A stretch of 64,000 nt of DNA from Akkermansiaceae bacterium (GTDB taxonomy: Bacteria > Verrucomicrobiota > Verrucomicrobiia > Verrucomicrobiales > Akkermansiaceae). The position numbers and the translations under genes were made by a program. The DNA lies in the NCBI GenBank assembly GCA_029253285.1, contig JAQWZU010000206.1:23950-87949 (forward strand), read 5' to 3'. This document shows, one piece after another, positions 26,573 to 35,969 of this stretch (position 1 is its first letter; each line of letters starts with the position of its first letter). The notes under the pieces are model-generated. The model searched no databases, was not told where the DNA came from, and was given only the letters and a program-made list of their open reading frames with translations.

Positions 26573-27973
26573 ATGAAAACCCTCCTCATCGTTGACGACG
26601 AGAAAGCGACCCGCGACGCCTTGCGGATGGCCCTGGAAGAGTCCTTTGACTGCTACCTCGCCGCCGATCTCAAGCAAGCGACTCTGATTCTCAAAAACGA
26701 AGACGTCGACCTTCTCCTCACCGACCTCCGGCTTGGTGGCGATTCCGGAATGGAGGTTCTCGATGTCGCAAATTCCCGTCCCAATCCGCCGGTCTCTCTC
26801 ATGATGACGGCTTACGGTTCGGTCGACACCGCGGTGGAAGCAATGCGACGCGGGGCTTGGCATTTCGTCACCAAACCACTCAATCTCGATGAGGTCGAAC
26901 TCCTTCTCAAGCGCGCCGTTCGCAGTCGCTCGCTGGAAAAGGAAAACAAGATTCTCGTCAGAGAAAACGAATCCCTTCGCGAAAGCGGAGCCAAGACCAG
27001 CAAAGGGCTCGGCCGTCTCATCGGCAGTTCCGCACCCATGGCCAAGGTCACGGGCATCATCGAACAAATCGCGCAAACCCGCGCCACGGTCCTCATCGAA
27101 GGCGAGTCCGGCACCGGAAAGGAAGTCGTGGCACACGTCCTACACGATCTCTCCGGCCGTCCTGGCGAAAAATTTGTCGCGGTCAACTGCGCGGCCCTCT
27201 CGCCCCAGCTCCTCGAAAGCGAGCTCTTCGGCCACGAAAAAGGCGCCTTCACCGGCGCCACGCAGCGGCGCGTCGGGCGATTCGAGCAAGCACACGGCGG
27301 AACGCTCTTCCTCGACGAAATCGGCGAAATTGACTCCGCTACCCAGGTGAAACTCCTCCGAGCCCTCTCCGAGCGCACCATTGAGCGTGTCGGATCCAAT
27401 ACTCCGGTTCCCATCGATGTTCGCGTCATCACCGCCACCAACAAACACCTCACCGATTTAGTGGCCGAAGGAGAATTCAGGGAAGACCTTTTTTTCCGTC
27501 TCAACGTTCTTGCGATCGACATGCCGCCCTTGCGGGAGCGCCGGGAGGACATTGTCCTCCTCGCGAATGCCTTCCTACAGGAGTTTGCCGAGGAAAATGG
27601 ACGCCCGGAAAAACCCCTCACCGAAGCAGCAATGACCCGCCTCGTTGCCTACAATTGGCCCGGAAATGTCCGCGAATTGCGCACCGCCATCGAGCATGCC
27701 GTGGTGATGTCGAACCAATCATCCCTCGATATCCAGCATTTGCCCGAATTCCTCTTCAGTGGAGAGGCTCTCACAGAATCAAACTCTAAGAAAAACGCCC
27801 TTGCTCCCACGGAGGAATTCAACTTGCATGCTCTAGAGCAACGCGCAATCCATGGCGCTCTGACGGCAACCGGTGGAAATCGCACCAAAGCCGCTGAGTT
27901 ATTGGGGATTAGCCGCCGCACTCTTCAGCGAAAACTTCGCGATACATCCTCTCCCGACAACACCGCAACATGA
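26573..27973 (+). CDS. Sigma-54-dependent response regulator (NtrC family)
   Basis: A 466-residue activator. The receiver domain has VDDE and the phosphoacceptor Asp51 (LLLTDLRLGG), with KPL near residue 104. The AAA+ domain shows GESGTGKE (about 177), the sigma-54 contact loop GAFTGA (about 224), and LFLDEIGE. A C-terminal Fis-type helix-turn-helix reads GNRTKAAELLGISRRTLQRKL. It would activate RNA polymerase with sigma-54 at promoters yet to be identified; no clear -24/-12 element was found by eye in this window. It begins immediately after the kinase stop (TAAATG) and overlaps the membrane protein gene by ATGA, so the three form one unit. Confidence 0.94.
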   Translation: MKTLLIVDDEKATRDALRMALEESFDCYLAADLKQATLILKNEDVDLLLTDLRLGGDSGMEVLDVANSRPNPPVSLMMTAYGSVDTAVEAMRRGAWHFVTKPLNLDEVELLLKRAVRSRSLEKENKILVRENESLRESGAKTSKGLGRLIGSSAPMAKVTGIIEQIAQTRATVLIEGESGTGKEVVAHVLHDLSGRPGEKFVAVNCAALSPQLLESELFGHEKGAFTGATQRRVGRFEQAHGGTLFLDEIGEIDSATQVKLLRALSERTIERVGSNTPVPIDVRVITATNKHLTDLVAEGEFREDLFFRLNVLAIDMPPLRERREDIVLLANAFLQEFAEENGRPEKPLTEAAMTRLVAYNWPGNVRELRTAIEHAVVMSNQSSLDIQHLPEFLFSGEALTESNSKKNALAPTEEFNLHALEQRAIHGALTATGGNRTKAAELLGISRRTLQRKLRDTSSPDNTAT

Positions 27974-29790
27974 GCAGCTTAAACAAACCCGGAGCCATGG
28001 ACGCCCCCGTCCTGATCCGTCGCCTCCTTTTCTTCGTCCTCCTCTTCGGACTCGTCTTTTTCTACCTCGTCCTCTCCTTCCAAGGGCTCACTTCGTCCAA
28101 GGGAATTGATCAGGCGCAAATTGGACGCGAAATTGCCCGCGGAAACGATGCCACGACCAAGATGATTCGCCCCCTCGCAATCTGGCAGGCCGAGGAAAAT
28201 ACCGGGAATGGCGAAATCAGTCTCGACCAAATTTACGACACCTATCACTCGCCCCTGAACCCCTATCTCCTCGGAGCTGTGATCAAAGCCGTCGGCGGAG
28301 ATGATTTCGATAAATTTCAGATGGTCGAAGACAAGCGCACCATCTACCGACTCGATCGGGTCATCGCCGCAGTTTCCGTCATCTGTTTCCTGGTCGCCAT
28401 TGGCATCAACTACCTGCTGATCTCGCGGATCTTCGACGTGCGCATCGCCGGAGTCACCGCCCTTCTGATGGCACTCTGCGACCTCAACTGGAAGTTCACC
28501 CATACCGGGCTCCCCCAGATGTTGATGCTGCTCCTTTTCTCCTGCGCCCTTTTCTTCATCTATCGCGCCGTGGAAGCCTCCATCGACAACCGCGCAACAA
28601 TTGGCTCGATCCTGCTTGCAGCCGTCTTCCTGGCACTCCTCGCTCTCGCCCATTGGCTGACGCTTTGGATTACGATTGGTTTCGTCCTCTACGCCGCTTT
28701 CTTCCTCCGCCCCAAAGGAGCCGCAGCCCTTTCAATCATCGGTGTTATTCTAGTCTTCAGCCTCTACTTTATAGGCAAGAACCTTGAGTGGACCGGATCA
28801 CCTGCCGGAACGGCCGGAATGTCGCTCTATGGCGGTCTTCTGGAAACGGAAGATAACATCATGCGGACTAACGATCCCAGCGAGGAAACCTACGCGGTTC
28901 TCTACAATTTAAACTCCCTCATCCTGAATACCACGACGAGCCTGCTGAGACAGACCGATCAACTCTATTCCAACCTCGGAGCGATTCTCGCCGCGCCACT
29001 CTTCTTCTTCGCCCTCCTCCATCCATTCAAACGAGAATCCATTGCCCAATTTCGCTGGATCATTCTCTTGATGTGGTTTGTCGGCAGTATCGGAATGGCC
29101 TTATTTGGGCTCTCGGCCAAATCTACCGACGCCAATCAACTGCACATCCTTTTTTCTCCCATCATGACGGCCTACGGGCTGGCTTTCTTCTCCATTCTCT
29201 GGAGTCGACTTGAATTCACCGGGAGCGGAGGCATCCTTCGCAATGCACATTTTGTTATCGTTATCCTTGTCAGTGCAGGCCCACTGATTCTCTCAATTCC
29301 CCAGGCCATGCGGAGCGGTCTGGCCTCCGACAAACAAACGCGCCCCGTCTGGCCACCCTACTGGCCATCCATCCTGAGCCGGACTTTGCATGAAGCAACT
29401 GGCGAAAAAGACATCATCTTCTCAGATCAACCTTGGGCCGTCGCCTGGTATGCAGATCGCCGCTCGATCTGGCTTCCCAAAAAGGTTTCCGAATTTGAAA
29501 AGCTCGAAAAACTCGTCGAGGACCAACAACTCACCAGCGCCGGCATCCTGATGAGCCCCTCGTCTTTCAAAGACAATCCACTCTACAAGGTCGGACACTT
29601 TGGAGGCAACGAAGAGTTCGCCGCCCTCATGCTGGACGGGCCATCAGTCGGGGCGACCGCCGGAGGTACTCGCGGACTGCGGAGCCAAGCCCCTCTGTTA
29701 TCCAGCGTTCTCGCCCGCTACCCTGAATCCAGGCATCTTTTCCCCTTCCGCTTGGTATATTACTCCAAAAAGCCCATCATCGACCAATAA
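27970..29790 (+). CDS. Multipass membrane protein, glycosyltransferase-39-like
   Basis: A 606-residue integral membrane protein with about ten hydrophobic segments (first at residues 18-38). A large loop after helix 1 carries an acidic Asp-rich stretch (SLDQIYDTYHSPLNPYL), as in dolichyl-phosphate-mannose/ArnT-like glycosyltransferases where an Asp pair after the first helix is catalytic. The soluble C-terminal part (about 470-606) has a periplasmic-domain look. The family assignment is tentative. The ATG overlaps the response regulator stop, a hint that its product or its envelope state is tied to the two-component signal (inference). Confidence 0.7.
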   Translation: MSSLNKPGAMDAPVLIRRLLFFVLLFGLVFFYLVLSFQGLTSSKGIDQAQIGREIARGNDATTKMIRPLAIWQAEENTGNGEISLDQIYDTYHSPLNPYLLGAVIKAVGGDDFDKFQMVEDKRTIYRLDRVIAAVSVICFLVAIGINYLLISRIFDVRIAGVTALLMALCDLNWKFTHTGLPQMLMLLLFSCALFFIYRAVEASIDNRATIGSILLAAVFLALLALAHWLTLWITIGFVLYAAFFLRPKGAAALSIIGVILVFSLYFIGKNLEWTGSPAGTAGMSLYGGLLETEDNIMRTNDPSEETYAVLYNLNSLILNTTTSLLRQTDQLYSNLGAILAAPLFFFALLHPFKRESIAQFRWIILLMWFVGSIGMALFGLSAKSTDANQLHILFSPIMTAYGLAFFSILWSRLEFTGSGGILRNAHFVIVILVSAGPLILSIPQAMRSGLASDKQTRPVWPPYWPSILSRTLHEATGEKDIIFSDQPWAVAWYADRRSIWLPKKVSEFEKLEKLVEDQQLTSAGILMSPSSFKDNPLYKVGHFGGNEEFAALMLDGPSVGATAGGTRGLRSQAPLLSSVLARYPESRHLFPFRLVYYSKKPIIDQ

Positions 29791-29801
29791 CGATAGAGCC
29801 C

Positions 29802-30104
29802 ATGGCGGTCAAAAAAGCAAAGAAATCAAAAGCTCCCGCTCCATCTTTTGAAGATGCGGTAGAGGAACTGGAGAATATCACCAAGAGACTCGAGAAAGAT
29901 CCCGAGAGCCTCGGCAATCTCCTCGATGACTTCGAAAGGGGGCAGGAACTACTGAACTTTTGCCAAAAGACCCTTAAATCAGCCCGAAAACGGCTCGACC
30001 TTGTCGAAGCTTCCCTTCATGCAGAGGGCGACGACGAGGATCCAAACCCTGAATCCTCAAGCGACGACGCCGACCCAGACGATCAAGATGTCCGACTCTT
30101 CTAA
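29802..30104 (+). CDS. xseB: Exodeoxyribonuclease VII small subunit
   Basis: A 100-residue protein. After a Lys-rich start, SFEDAVEELENITKRLEKDPESLGNLLDDFERGQELLNFC is the classical XseB helical hairpin, which wraps the large subunit XseA to form the nuclease that trims single-stranded DNA. The C-terminal third is an acidic low-complexity tail (EGDDEDPNPESSSDDADPDDQD), longer than in E. coli (80 residues). xseA is not in the window. The last 17 bp overlap the dxs start, matching the common xseB-dxs neighbourhood. Confidence 0.92.
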   Translation: MAVKKAKKSKAPAPSFEDAVEELENITKRLEKDPESLGNLLDDFERGQELLNFCQKTLKSARKRLDLVEASLHAEGDDEDPNPESSSDDADPDDQDVRLF

Positions 30105-31968
30105 AGCACCTCTTCTCAGCCAAATCAATGGCCCCGATGACCTCAAAAAAATTGCTCCGGAAAAGCTTCCCGAGCTCGCGCAGGAAATCCGGGACACCCT
30201 GATCGATTCTCTCTCCAATACCGGTGGTCACCTGGGACCAAACCTGGGAGTGGTCGAACTCACGATCGCGCTGCACGCCGTCTTTGAATCACCCGAGGAC
30301 AAATTCCTTTTTGACGTCTCCCACCAGGGCTACGTCCACAAAATGCTCACCGGCCGCGCTGCCGAAATTGGCACCATTCGCCAATACGAGGGCCTCAATG
30401 GCTTTCTCCTCCGCACCGAATCCGAACACGATTGCTACGGAGCGGGACACGCCGGCACCGCCCTCTCCGCAGCTCTCGGCATGGCCTCGGCCCGCGACCT
30501 GAAAGGTGAAGACAGCAATGTCGTCGCTGTCGCCGGTGACGCCGCCTTCACTTGCGGCGCCACCTTGGAAGCCCTCAACAACATCGCCGAGACCACCAAC
30601 CGCTGCATTGTCATCCTCAATGACAACGAATGGTCCATTGATAAAAACGTCGGCGCTCTCGCAAAATACTTCAACGCCCTGCAGACTCACAGCACCTTCA
30701 GCGGCATCCGCGAAAAAACCGCTGACTTTGTCGAAAAGATCGCTGGTTCCGGCGTGCGCAAACTCGCTCATAAGATCGAGCGCAACGCCAAAAACATGCT
30801 CGTCCCAAATGTTCTCTTCGAGAAATTCGGCATGCGCTATTTTGGCCCCATCGACGGACACGACATTCCTCTTCTTATTAAGACCCTCGAATACCTCAAG
30901 GATCAAAACGAGCCGGTAATACTCCACATCATTACCGAGAAAGGACGTGGCTACCAGCCAGCCCTCGACAAACCCGGCAAGTTTCACGGCCTCGGACCTT
31001 ACAATGTCGAAGACGGCTCCACCGCCGCCGGAGCACCGACTTTTTCGGAACTCTTCGGACGCGCCGTCACTGACTTTGCCAAAGAGGACAAAACGATCAC
31101 CGCCATCACCGCCGCCATGCCCGGCGGAACCAAGCTCGAGACCTTCAAAGCAGAAATTCCCGAACGCTACTTCGATGTCGGCATCGCCGAGGAACATGCC
31201 GCGCTCTTCGCCTGTGGCCACGCCACCCAGGGCCTCCGTCCTTTTCTCGCGATCTACTCGACCTTTATGCAGCGAGCCTATGACATGATCCTTCACGACA
31301 TGGCTTTGCAAAACCTTCCTGTGCGACTTTGCATGGACCGCGGCGGCCTCTCGGGTGACGACGGTCCAACTCACCACGGACTCTTCGACATCGGCTATCT
31401 TCGGCACGTTCCCGGCCTCGTGCACATGCAGGCCAAGGATGAAGATGAATTCATCGACATGCTCTGGACCATGGCCAACTACGAAGACGGTCCCATCGCC
31501 ATCCGCTACCCTCGTGGCAACGGACCCGGTGCAACCATCAAAGAGAAGCCAGAACTCCTTACTATCGGTGAAGCCGAAGTCATCCAGACCGGAACCGACG
31601 TCTGTCTCATCCCGCTGGGAACCATGATGGAGCTTGCCCTGGAGGCCAAAGAAACCCTCGAAGCCAAAGGCTATAGCGTTACCTTAATCAATCCGCGTTG
31701 GATCAAACCCCTCGACGCCCGCACCATTTCGGAGCACGCCAAGAATGCCAAAGTCGTTTGTACTTTCGAAGATCACGTCCTCTACAACGGCTTCGGACTT
31801 TCCATCATCGAACTTCTCCACGACGATGTCATCGGCACTCCTGTCGAACGCATCGGTTGGCCTGATGAATTCGTCGAACACGGACGCCCCGAGATCCTCC
31901 GGAAGAAACACGGCCTCACCGCTGCCAATGCTGTGGAGAAAATTCTCCCGCACCTCCCGGCGGAGTAG
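30088..31968 (+). CDS. dxs: 1-deoxy-D-xylulose-5-phosphate synthase
   Basis: A 626-residue thiamine-diphosphate enzyme that joins pyruvate and glyceraldehyde 3-phosphate in the first step of the MEP isoprenoid pathway. Visible: GGHLGPNLGVVELTIALH (substrate His and ThDP site), DVSHQGYVHKMLTGR, the ThDP/Mg motif GDAAFTCGATLEALNN, the transketolase region FDVGIAEEHAALFACG with catalytic Glu, and DRGGLSGDDGPTHHGLFD. Length fits. I chose ATG 30088 (MSDSSKAP), which overlaps xseB by 17 bp; the longer reading is simply the xseB tail in another frame. Confidence 0.96.
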   Translation: MSDSSKAPLLSQINGPDDLKKIAPEKLPELAQEIRDTLIDSLSNTGGHLGPNLGVVELTIALHAVFESPEDKFLFDVSHQGYVHKMLTGRAAEIGTIRQYEGLNGFLLRTESEHDCYGAGHAGTALSAALGMASARDLKGEDSNVVAVAGDAAFTCGATLEALNNIAETTNRCIVILNDNEWSIDKNVGALAKYFNALQTHSTFSGIREKTADFVEKIAGSGVRKLAHKIERNAKNMLVPNVLFEKFGMRYFGPIDGHDIPLLIKTLEYLKDQNEPVILHIITEKGRGYQPALDKPGKFHGLGPYNVEDGSTAAGAPTFSELFGRAVTDFAKEDKTITAITAAMPGGTKLETFKAEIPERYFDVGIAEEHAALFACGHATQGLRPFLAIYSTFMQRAYDMILHDMALQNLPVRLCMDRGGLSGDDGPTHHGLFDIGYLRHVPGLVHMQAKDEDEFIDMLWTMANYEDGPIAIRYPRGNGPGATIKEKPELLTIGEAEVIQTGTDVCLIPLGTMMELALEAKETLEAKGYSVTLINPRWIKPLDARTISEHAKNAKVVCTFEDHVLYNGFGLSIIELLHDDVIGTPVERIGWPDEFVEHGRPEILRKKHGLTAANAVEKILPHLPAE

Positions 31969-32460
31969 GCGTTTGGTCAGGTCTTATTCCGATCCCTGCC
32001 ACCGAGACACAGGATCGCTTTAGTCATGAAATGCGTTTCTTGCTTTTCATCCCTGTTATCGCGAATGCCTTTGCCCTTGGGAACCCTGCTTAACATCAGT
32101 TCTTTGATGTCCACGTTGTGGGGGGAATACAATCCCGACAGGCTGATCGCGGCTGATGAGCCCCCTCTTGGTAAGCCCCCGTGAAGCCACCCAAACCACA
32201 CCTCTAATTCGTGACCCCATCCTTTCCGGATGACAAAACAGCCTTTTCCATCTCGGATGGAATTATTCTCGCCCTCTGAAAATCCGAAGCGCCCAAGGCG
32301 TCGCAACATTACAAAAATGTCCTAATAGACTCATTTTTAAATATTCCAGTTAGCCCGAAATCTTAACCATTCTGTGGATTAGCCTTCACAACAAGAACGA
32401 GAGGAGCACTGACATAGGGCTGAATATCCGCGTTTATTCCATCCCCAAAAAAGGCGTGCG
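31969..32460. other. Gene-free stretch between convergent dxs and aminotransferase genes
   Basis: About 490 bp without a convincing gene. It holds a 20-codon reading frame at 32031-32093 that looks like a bare signal peptide (MRFLLFIPVIANAFA) before an in-frame stop, and a small inverted repeat TTCCATC / GATGGAA at 32247-32263. No terminator with a T run and no RNA gene was recognised. Confidence 0.5.
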
Positions 32461-33714
32461 CTAATTCCCATGAGCTAGAATGTCGGCAATTGTGTCGATC
32501 GCAAAACCCGTCTCTTCTTTCGAAATCAAATAGGGTGGAGTGAAGGCAAGGACGCTCCCCTCTTTCCCATCCGCCAACATAATCAGTCCAGCTTTCAGCA
32601 ACTCGCCCAGCAAGGCTCCTGCATTACGATCCAACTCGACACCCCACATCATTCCCCTACCCCTGACATCAATGATTCCCGGAGCCTCCATATTTCTCAG
32701 AGCTCTCTCCAAATAACACCCCGCGCTCTTAACCATATCCCCGATCTCGGCCCTTTTCAGAATTTCGAGCGAAGCCAGTGCCATCGCACAACCAACCGGA
32801 TTCCCCAAAAAAGTGCTCGTGTGTAAAGCCTCTCCCGTCGACTCCGGCCAGGCATCCATCACCGACTCTTTCCCAACGCAGGCCGATATCGGAAACCCTC
32901 CGCTAAGTGCCTTCCCAAGGCAGATTAGATCAGGAACCACTCCATCCCACTCACAGGCAAACATTTTTCCGGTCCGAAAAAAACCGGTATAGATCTCATC
33001 GAAGATTAATACTGCTCCGTGTTCATCACACCACTTTCGCAAGCGCGGAAGAAACTCCGGCGGAGGCACGATCTTCCCGGCACGCCCCTGAATGGGCTCT
33101 ACCAGAACCGCTCCGATTTCGTCCGGGCTAATCTGCTCGATCTCATCTCCTCCAAATGGAAGGCGCACCGTGACATTCGCCAACTGATCTCCAAAGGGAC
33201 CGTGAAACTTCTCAAGGTCCGTGCCCAAAAGGCTCCCATATCCCAATCCATGGTAGGCGTTGGAAAAAGCGATCACCTTTCGTTTTCCACTCGCAAGCCG
33301 CGCGGTCTTAAGCGCCGATTCAACGGCTTCAAATCCTGAGCTCGACAGCACCGCCTTTGCCCCCCCCACTCCCCAACGTTCAAAAGTCACCGCAGATAGC
33401 TGCTCACAAAGATCTCCCTTCAAGGCCGTCGGATGCACATCGCCCATCCCATGCAAGAGCTGCTGGGATTGTTTCTGCATCGCCGCCACAACCTCGGAAT
33501 TTCCATGTCCCAGTCCTGCCACGCCAAAGGCACTGGTCAGATCTAAAAACCGATTACCATCGGCATCCCAAACATTTGTTCCCTCAGCCCGTTCCCAAAA
33601 AACCGGCCAGTCTCCATCCATATAGGTGACGTTCCGACTTTCATACCGCCGCAACTTCTCTGCCAGCGACAACGAGCGCGGTCCGGGAATCCTTGTGTAG
33701 AGATCAGGCAGCAT
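32461..33714 (-). CDS. Class III PLP-dependent aminotransferase
   Basis: A 417-residue fold-type I enzyme of the ornithine/acetylornithine/GABA aminotransferase class. Seen: VWDADGNRFLDLTSAFGVAGLGH near residue 48, SSSGFEAVESALKTAR (phosphate cup), YHGLGYG, the PLP-ring Asp in LIFDEIYTGF (Asp239), and the Schiff-base lysine LGKALSGGFPIS (Lys268), then FLGNPVGCA. The substrate cannot be fixed; the 4-aminobutyrate or diaminopelargonate type is possible. I chose ATG 33714, two bases after the rhomboid stop, so the two genes are tightly linked. BioA is not excluded, since bioF lies at 38.5 kb, but nothing specific supports it. Confidence 0.87.
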   Translation of the reverse strand: MLPDLYTRIPGPRSLSLAEKLRRYESRNVTYMDGDWPVFWERAEGTNVWDADGNRFLDLTSAFGVAGLGHGNSEVVAAMQKQSQQLLHGMGDVHPTALKGDLCEQLSAVTFERWGVGGAKAVLSSSGFEAVESALKTARLASGKRKVIAFSNAYHGLGYGSLLGTDLEKFHGPFGDQLANVTVRLPFGGDEIEQISPDEIGAVLVEPIQGRAGKIVPPPEFLPRLRKWCDEHGAVLIFDEIYTGFFRTGKMFACEWDGVVPDLICLGKALSGGFPISACVGKESVMDAWPESTGEALHTSTFLGNPVGCAMALASLEILKRAEIGDMVKSAGCYLERALRNMEAPGIIDVRGRGMMWGVELDRNAGALLGELLKAGLIMLADGKEGSVLAFTPPYLISKEETGFAIDTIADILAHGN

Positions 33715-33716
33715 GG

Positions 33717-34886
33717 CTACTGAAGGAGCATAGCCGCAATCGCAGCCAATGCCGAAAGACAAATTAAAAGAAGTGCCCCCACGCCCATGGCAAAATCGCG
33801 TTTGAGAATTATCGGCCGGCCGGCCGAAGAAGACTTTGGAAAAACCACGAGAGCATAAACCGCTCCAGCAACCAACCCGCCAAAGTGCGCGGCATTGTCA
33901 ATGAATTGAAATCCCAGGGCCCCAATAACCACCAAGGAAACCAAGATCCCCAACAAGCGCTGCCTCGCAGACTTCGGGACCAACGGTTTGTGCAGCGTTT
34001 CGAAAACGAGCAAGAATCCCAGCAGTCCGCAAACCGCTCCAGACACCCCAACACTACTTCCCTCCGAAACCCATGCCGTGGTGGCCCAACCGGCCCCCAT
34101 TACCGAAACAAAAAAGACCATCGCCAAATGCGGCCACCGTCCCAAAGTTTCCAATCGTTTCCCCAAATACCACAGCGCACTGACATTCATCAAAAAGTGC
34201 AAGGGGTTCCCGTGCATGAAAGCCGCCGTATGAACCCGCCACCACTCGCCAGCGGCATATCGGGCCTTCACCAAACCCGCCTCGGCAAATCCTCCTCCGG
34301 TAAGATATTGCACCAGGCCCACTGCCGTGATCAACCCGATCAGCAGCATCGTGATCCAAGACTTCTGGAATTGCAGCCAGAGCTCAAATCGCGCCTCGGG
34401 AATCTCAGCCGCAACGCTTTCCTTGTTCGTCGCCCGAAGTCCCTTGATCTCTTGCAAACCCGACCAATATGGACGAATCGCGAAGAAAAAAAACAGCATC
34501 ACTGCAATCCCAACGGTCTGGGTGCTTCCAACCGCCGCCCACCGTCCCCGCGCATAGGCCGCGTAAATCACATAGATCAAAATCGCGCCAAATAAGAAAA
34601 GTCCGCGCTTTCCATCCTGAAGATCATACTCCGAAAACAAACGGCGACGCTTTTTCAAGGTCGAAACCAAGGAGGGGTATTCTTCCGGCGCGATTAAGCG
34701 ACCATGTTCCGGCACCCAGATCCAAGCCAGCTTTCCTTTGCCGGAAGAAAGATACCTCTTCAGCCCGTCCAACTCATCAAAGCTGACTAACTTTCCTTTT
34801 TCGTCGCGACAGCCGTAAGGTGAAACATCCGGCTTCAGCGGAAAAGCCTCCTCGCGAGCCCAAACCGGCAACGCGAGATCACTCAT
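33717..34886 (-). CDS. Rhomboid family intramembrane serine protease
   Basis: A 389-residue membrane protein. The N-terminal 90 residues are cytosolic and charged. Two transmembrane segments (about 97-140) precede the rhomboid core, which shows EWWRVHTAAFMHGNPLHFLMN (the WR and HxxxN elements), GVSGAVCG with the nucleophile Ser282, and NAAHFGGLVAG with catalytic His334. The catalytic dyad is therefore complete. It should cleave membrane-anchored substrates within the bilayer. The extended N-terminus is unusual compared with the 6-TM GlpG core and could be a regulatory domain. It precedes the aminotransferase on the same strand with two bases between them. Confidence 0.92.
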   Translation of the reverse strand: MSDLALPVWAREEAFPLKPDVSPYGCRDEKGKLVSFDELDGLKRYLSSGKGKLAWIWVPEHGRLIAPEEYPSLVSTLKKRRRLFSEYDLQDGKRGLFLFGAILIYVIYAAYARGRWAAVGSTQTVGIAVMLFFFFAIRPYWSGLQEIKGLRATNKESVAAEIPEARFELWLQFQKSWITMLLIGLITAVGLVQYLTGGGFAEAGLVKARYAAGEWWRVHTAAFMHGNPLHFLMNVSALWYLGKRLETLGRWPHLAMVFFVSVMGAGWATTAWVSEGSSVGVSGAVCGLLGFLLVFETLHKPLVPKSARQRLLGILVSLVVIGALGFQFIDNAAHFGGLVAGAVYALVVFPKSSSAGRPIILKRDFAMGVGALLLICLSALAAIAAMLLQ

Positions 34887-34904
34887 GAACAAAAGAGAGT
34901 TAAA

Positions 34905-35432
34905 TTACTCTCCGGCCGGAGCAGGAGTCTCTTCAGTTGGAGCATCCTCAGTTGGAGCGTCCTCAGTTGGAGCATCCTCAGTTGGAGCGTCCTCAGTTGG
35001 AGCGTCCTCAGTTGGAGCGTCTTCTTTAGGATCATCCTTTTTCGCGCTCTCGAGTTCTTTCTTAAATTCCTCGGCGGGATTTACGGGATTCACTTCCACG
35101 GGTGCAGCGGGCACAACTACTTGCTCCGCGGGTTCCGAAGACGCACCGTCTTCATCAGCGCGCTTTCCTTCGATGGCATTACGCTTTCCGAAGAGGATCG
35201 CGAGCACGAGCGAGAATACGAAGAAGAGTGTTCCGAGGTAAACGGTTCCTTTTTGAAGAACGTCCGTGGTGCGGGCACCCCAGGCGGCATCAGTCATACC
35301 GGAGCCAAATGCCGCGCCGAGGCCTTCCTGCTTGGGACGTTGCATCAGAATGACGAGAATGAGCAAAAGGGAAACCACTACGTGAGCGATTACCACCAGG
35401 TTGATTGCAATAGAGAGCCAGCCGAAAATCAT
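34905..35432 (-). CDS. secG: Preprotein translocase subunit SecG with repeat tail
   Basis: A 175-residue protein, about 65 longer than E. coli SecG. Residues 1-80 are a normal SecG: two hydrophobic helices flanking the conserved cytoplasmic loop MQRPKQEGLGAAFGSG. It assists SecYE in protein export. The C-terminus is a low-complexity acidic tail (about 90-175) with six to seven copies of the pentapeptide EDAPT, encoded by a 15-bp DNA minisatellite. Such a tail is not part of the family. It lies between panD and the rhomboid gene on the same strand. Confidence 0.92.
   Translation of the reverse strand: MIFGWLSIAINLVVIAHVVVSLLLILVILMQRPKQEGLGAAFGSGMTDAAWGARTTDVLQKGTVYLGTLFFVFSLVLAILFGKRNAIEGKRADEDGASSEPAEQVVVPAAPVEVNPVNPAEEFKKELESAKKDDPKEDAPTEDAPTEDAPTEDAPTEDAPTEDAPTEETPAPAGE
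34936..35025. repeat. 15-bp minisatellite within secG
   Basis: Six head-to-tail copies of a 15-bp unit (consensus GTTGGAGCRTCCTCA on the plus strand) starting at 34936, 34951, 34966, 34981, 34996 and 35011. Units differ only at the A/G position and in the last copy. They encode EDAPT repeats on the minus strand. Near-identity suggests recent expansion or slippage. Confidence 0.95.
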
Positions 35433-35527
35433 GGGAAGCGGGACTTTATGGATGGATCGCGACTTGTAAAGCCGGACTTTTCCCTGATTTCATCTCCGAA
35501 TTCAGGCTTCAAAGGGAACAATTCCCC

Positions 35528-35875
35528 CTAGTTAGTTGATTTGATGATCTTATTGTCCTCATTGAGAACATGCCGCAATGGCAAAATTCGGGTATCGGAG
35601 ATGGCAAAAGCCATGATCGTCACACATTCGCCTTTCTTAATTAAATGCGCCGCACCCCCGTTGATAATAATGTTTCCCGTCCCCGGCTCGCCCGCTTGCA
35701 CATATGTTTCCAAGCGTCCGCCAGAGGTCATCGAGGTCACGAGAACACGCTCTCCCTCCCAAAGATCCGCCGCTTCCATCAAATCCAGAGGAATCTCGAT
35801 ACTGCCCTCATAATCAATATCAGCTTGCTTAACAATTGCGCGATGCAGTTTCGACTTCAGAAGAATGCGGTTCAT
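35528..35875 (-). CDS. panD: Aspartate 1-decarboxylase
   Basis: A 115-residue proenzyme. MNRILLKSKLHRAIV opens the chain and the self-cleavage site YEGSIEI (Gly24-Ser25) will give the pyruvoyl cofactor. IINGGAAHLIKKGE and MAFAISD follow as expected, and the length fits. It makes beta-alanine for pantothenate and CoA. I chose the ATG at 35875 since the 17 upstream residues in the longer reading are not part of the fold. It is upstream of secG by about 95 bp; no panB/panC in the window. Confidence 0.95.
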   Translation of the reverse strand: MNRILLKSKLHRAIVKQADIDYEGSIEIPLDLMEAADLWEGERVLVTSMTSGGRLETYVQAGEPGTGNIIINGGAAHLIKKGECVTIMAFAISDTRILPLRHVLNEDNKIIKSTN

Positions 35876-35969
35876 GCCGGGACAGAATAAGGGAATCCCC
35901 CACTGGTCAAGCGATGAAAAACTCAATTGTTGAAAAAATCACCGCTCATCCTACCCTTTTACCACACCC

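Noticed and set aside
31977..32309. 110-codon minus-strand frame in the dxs-aminotransferase gap
   Set aside because: No signal, motif, good start context or typical codon use; low-complexity Gly/Arg/Ser content points to chance.
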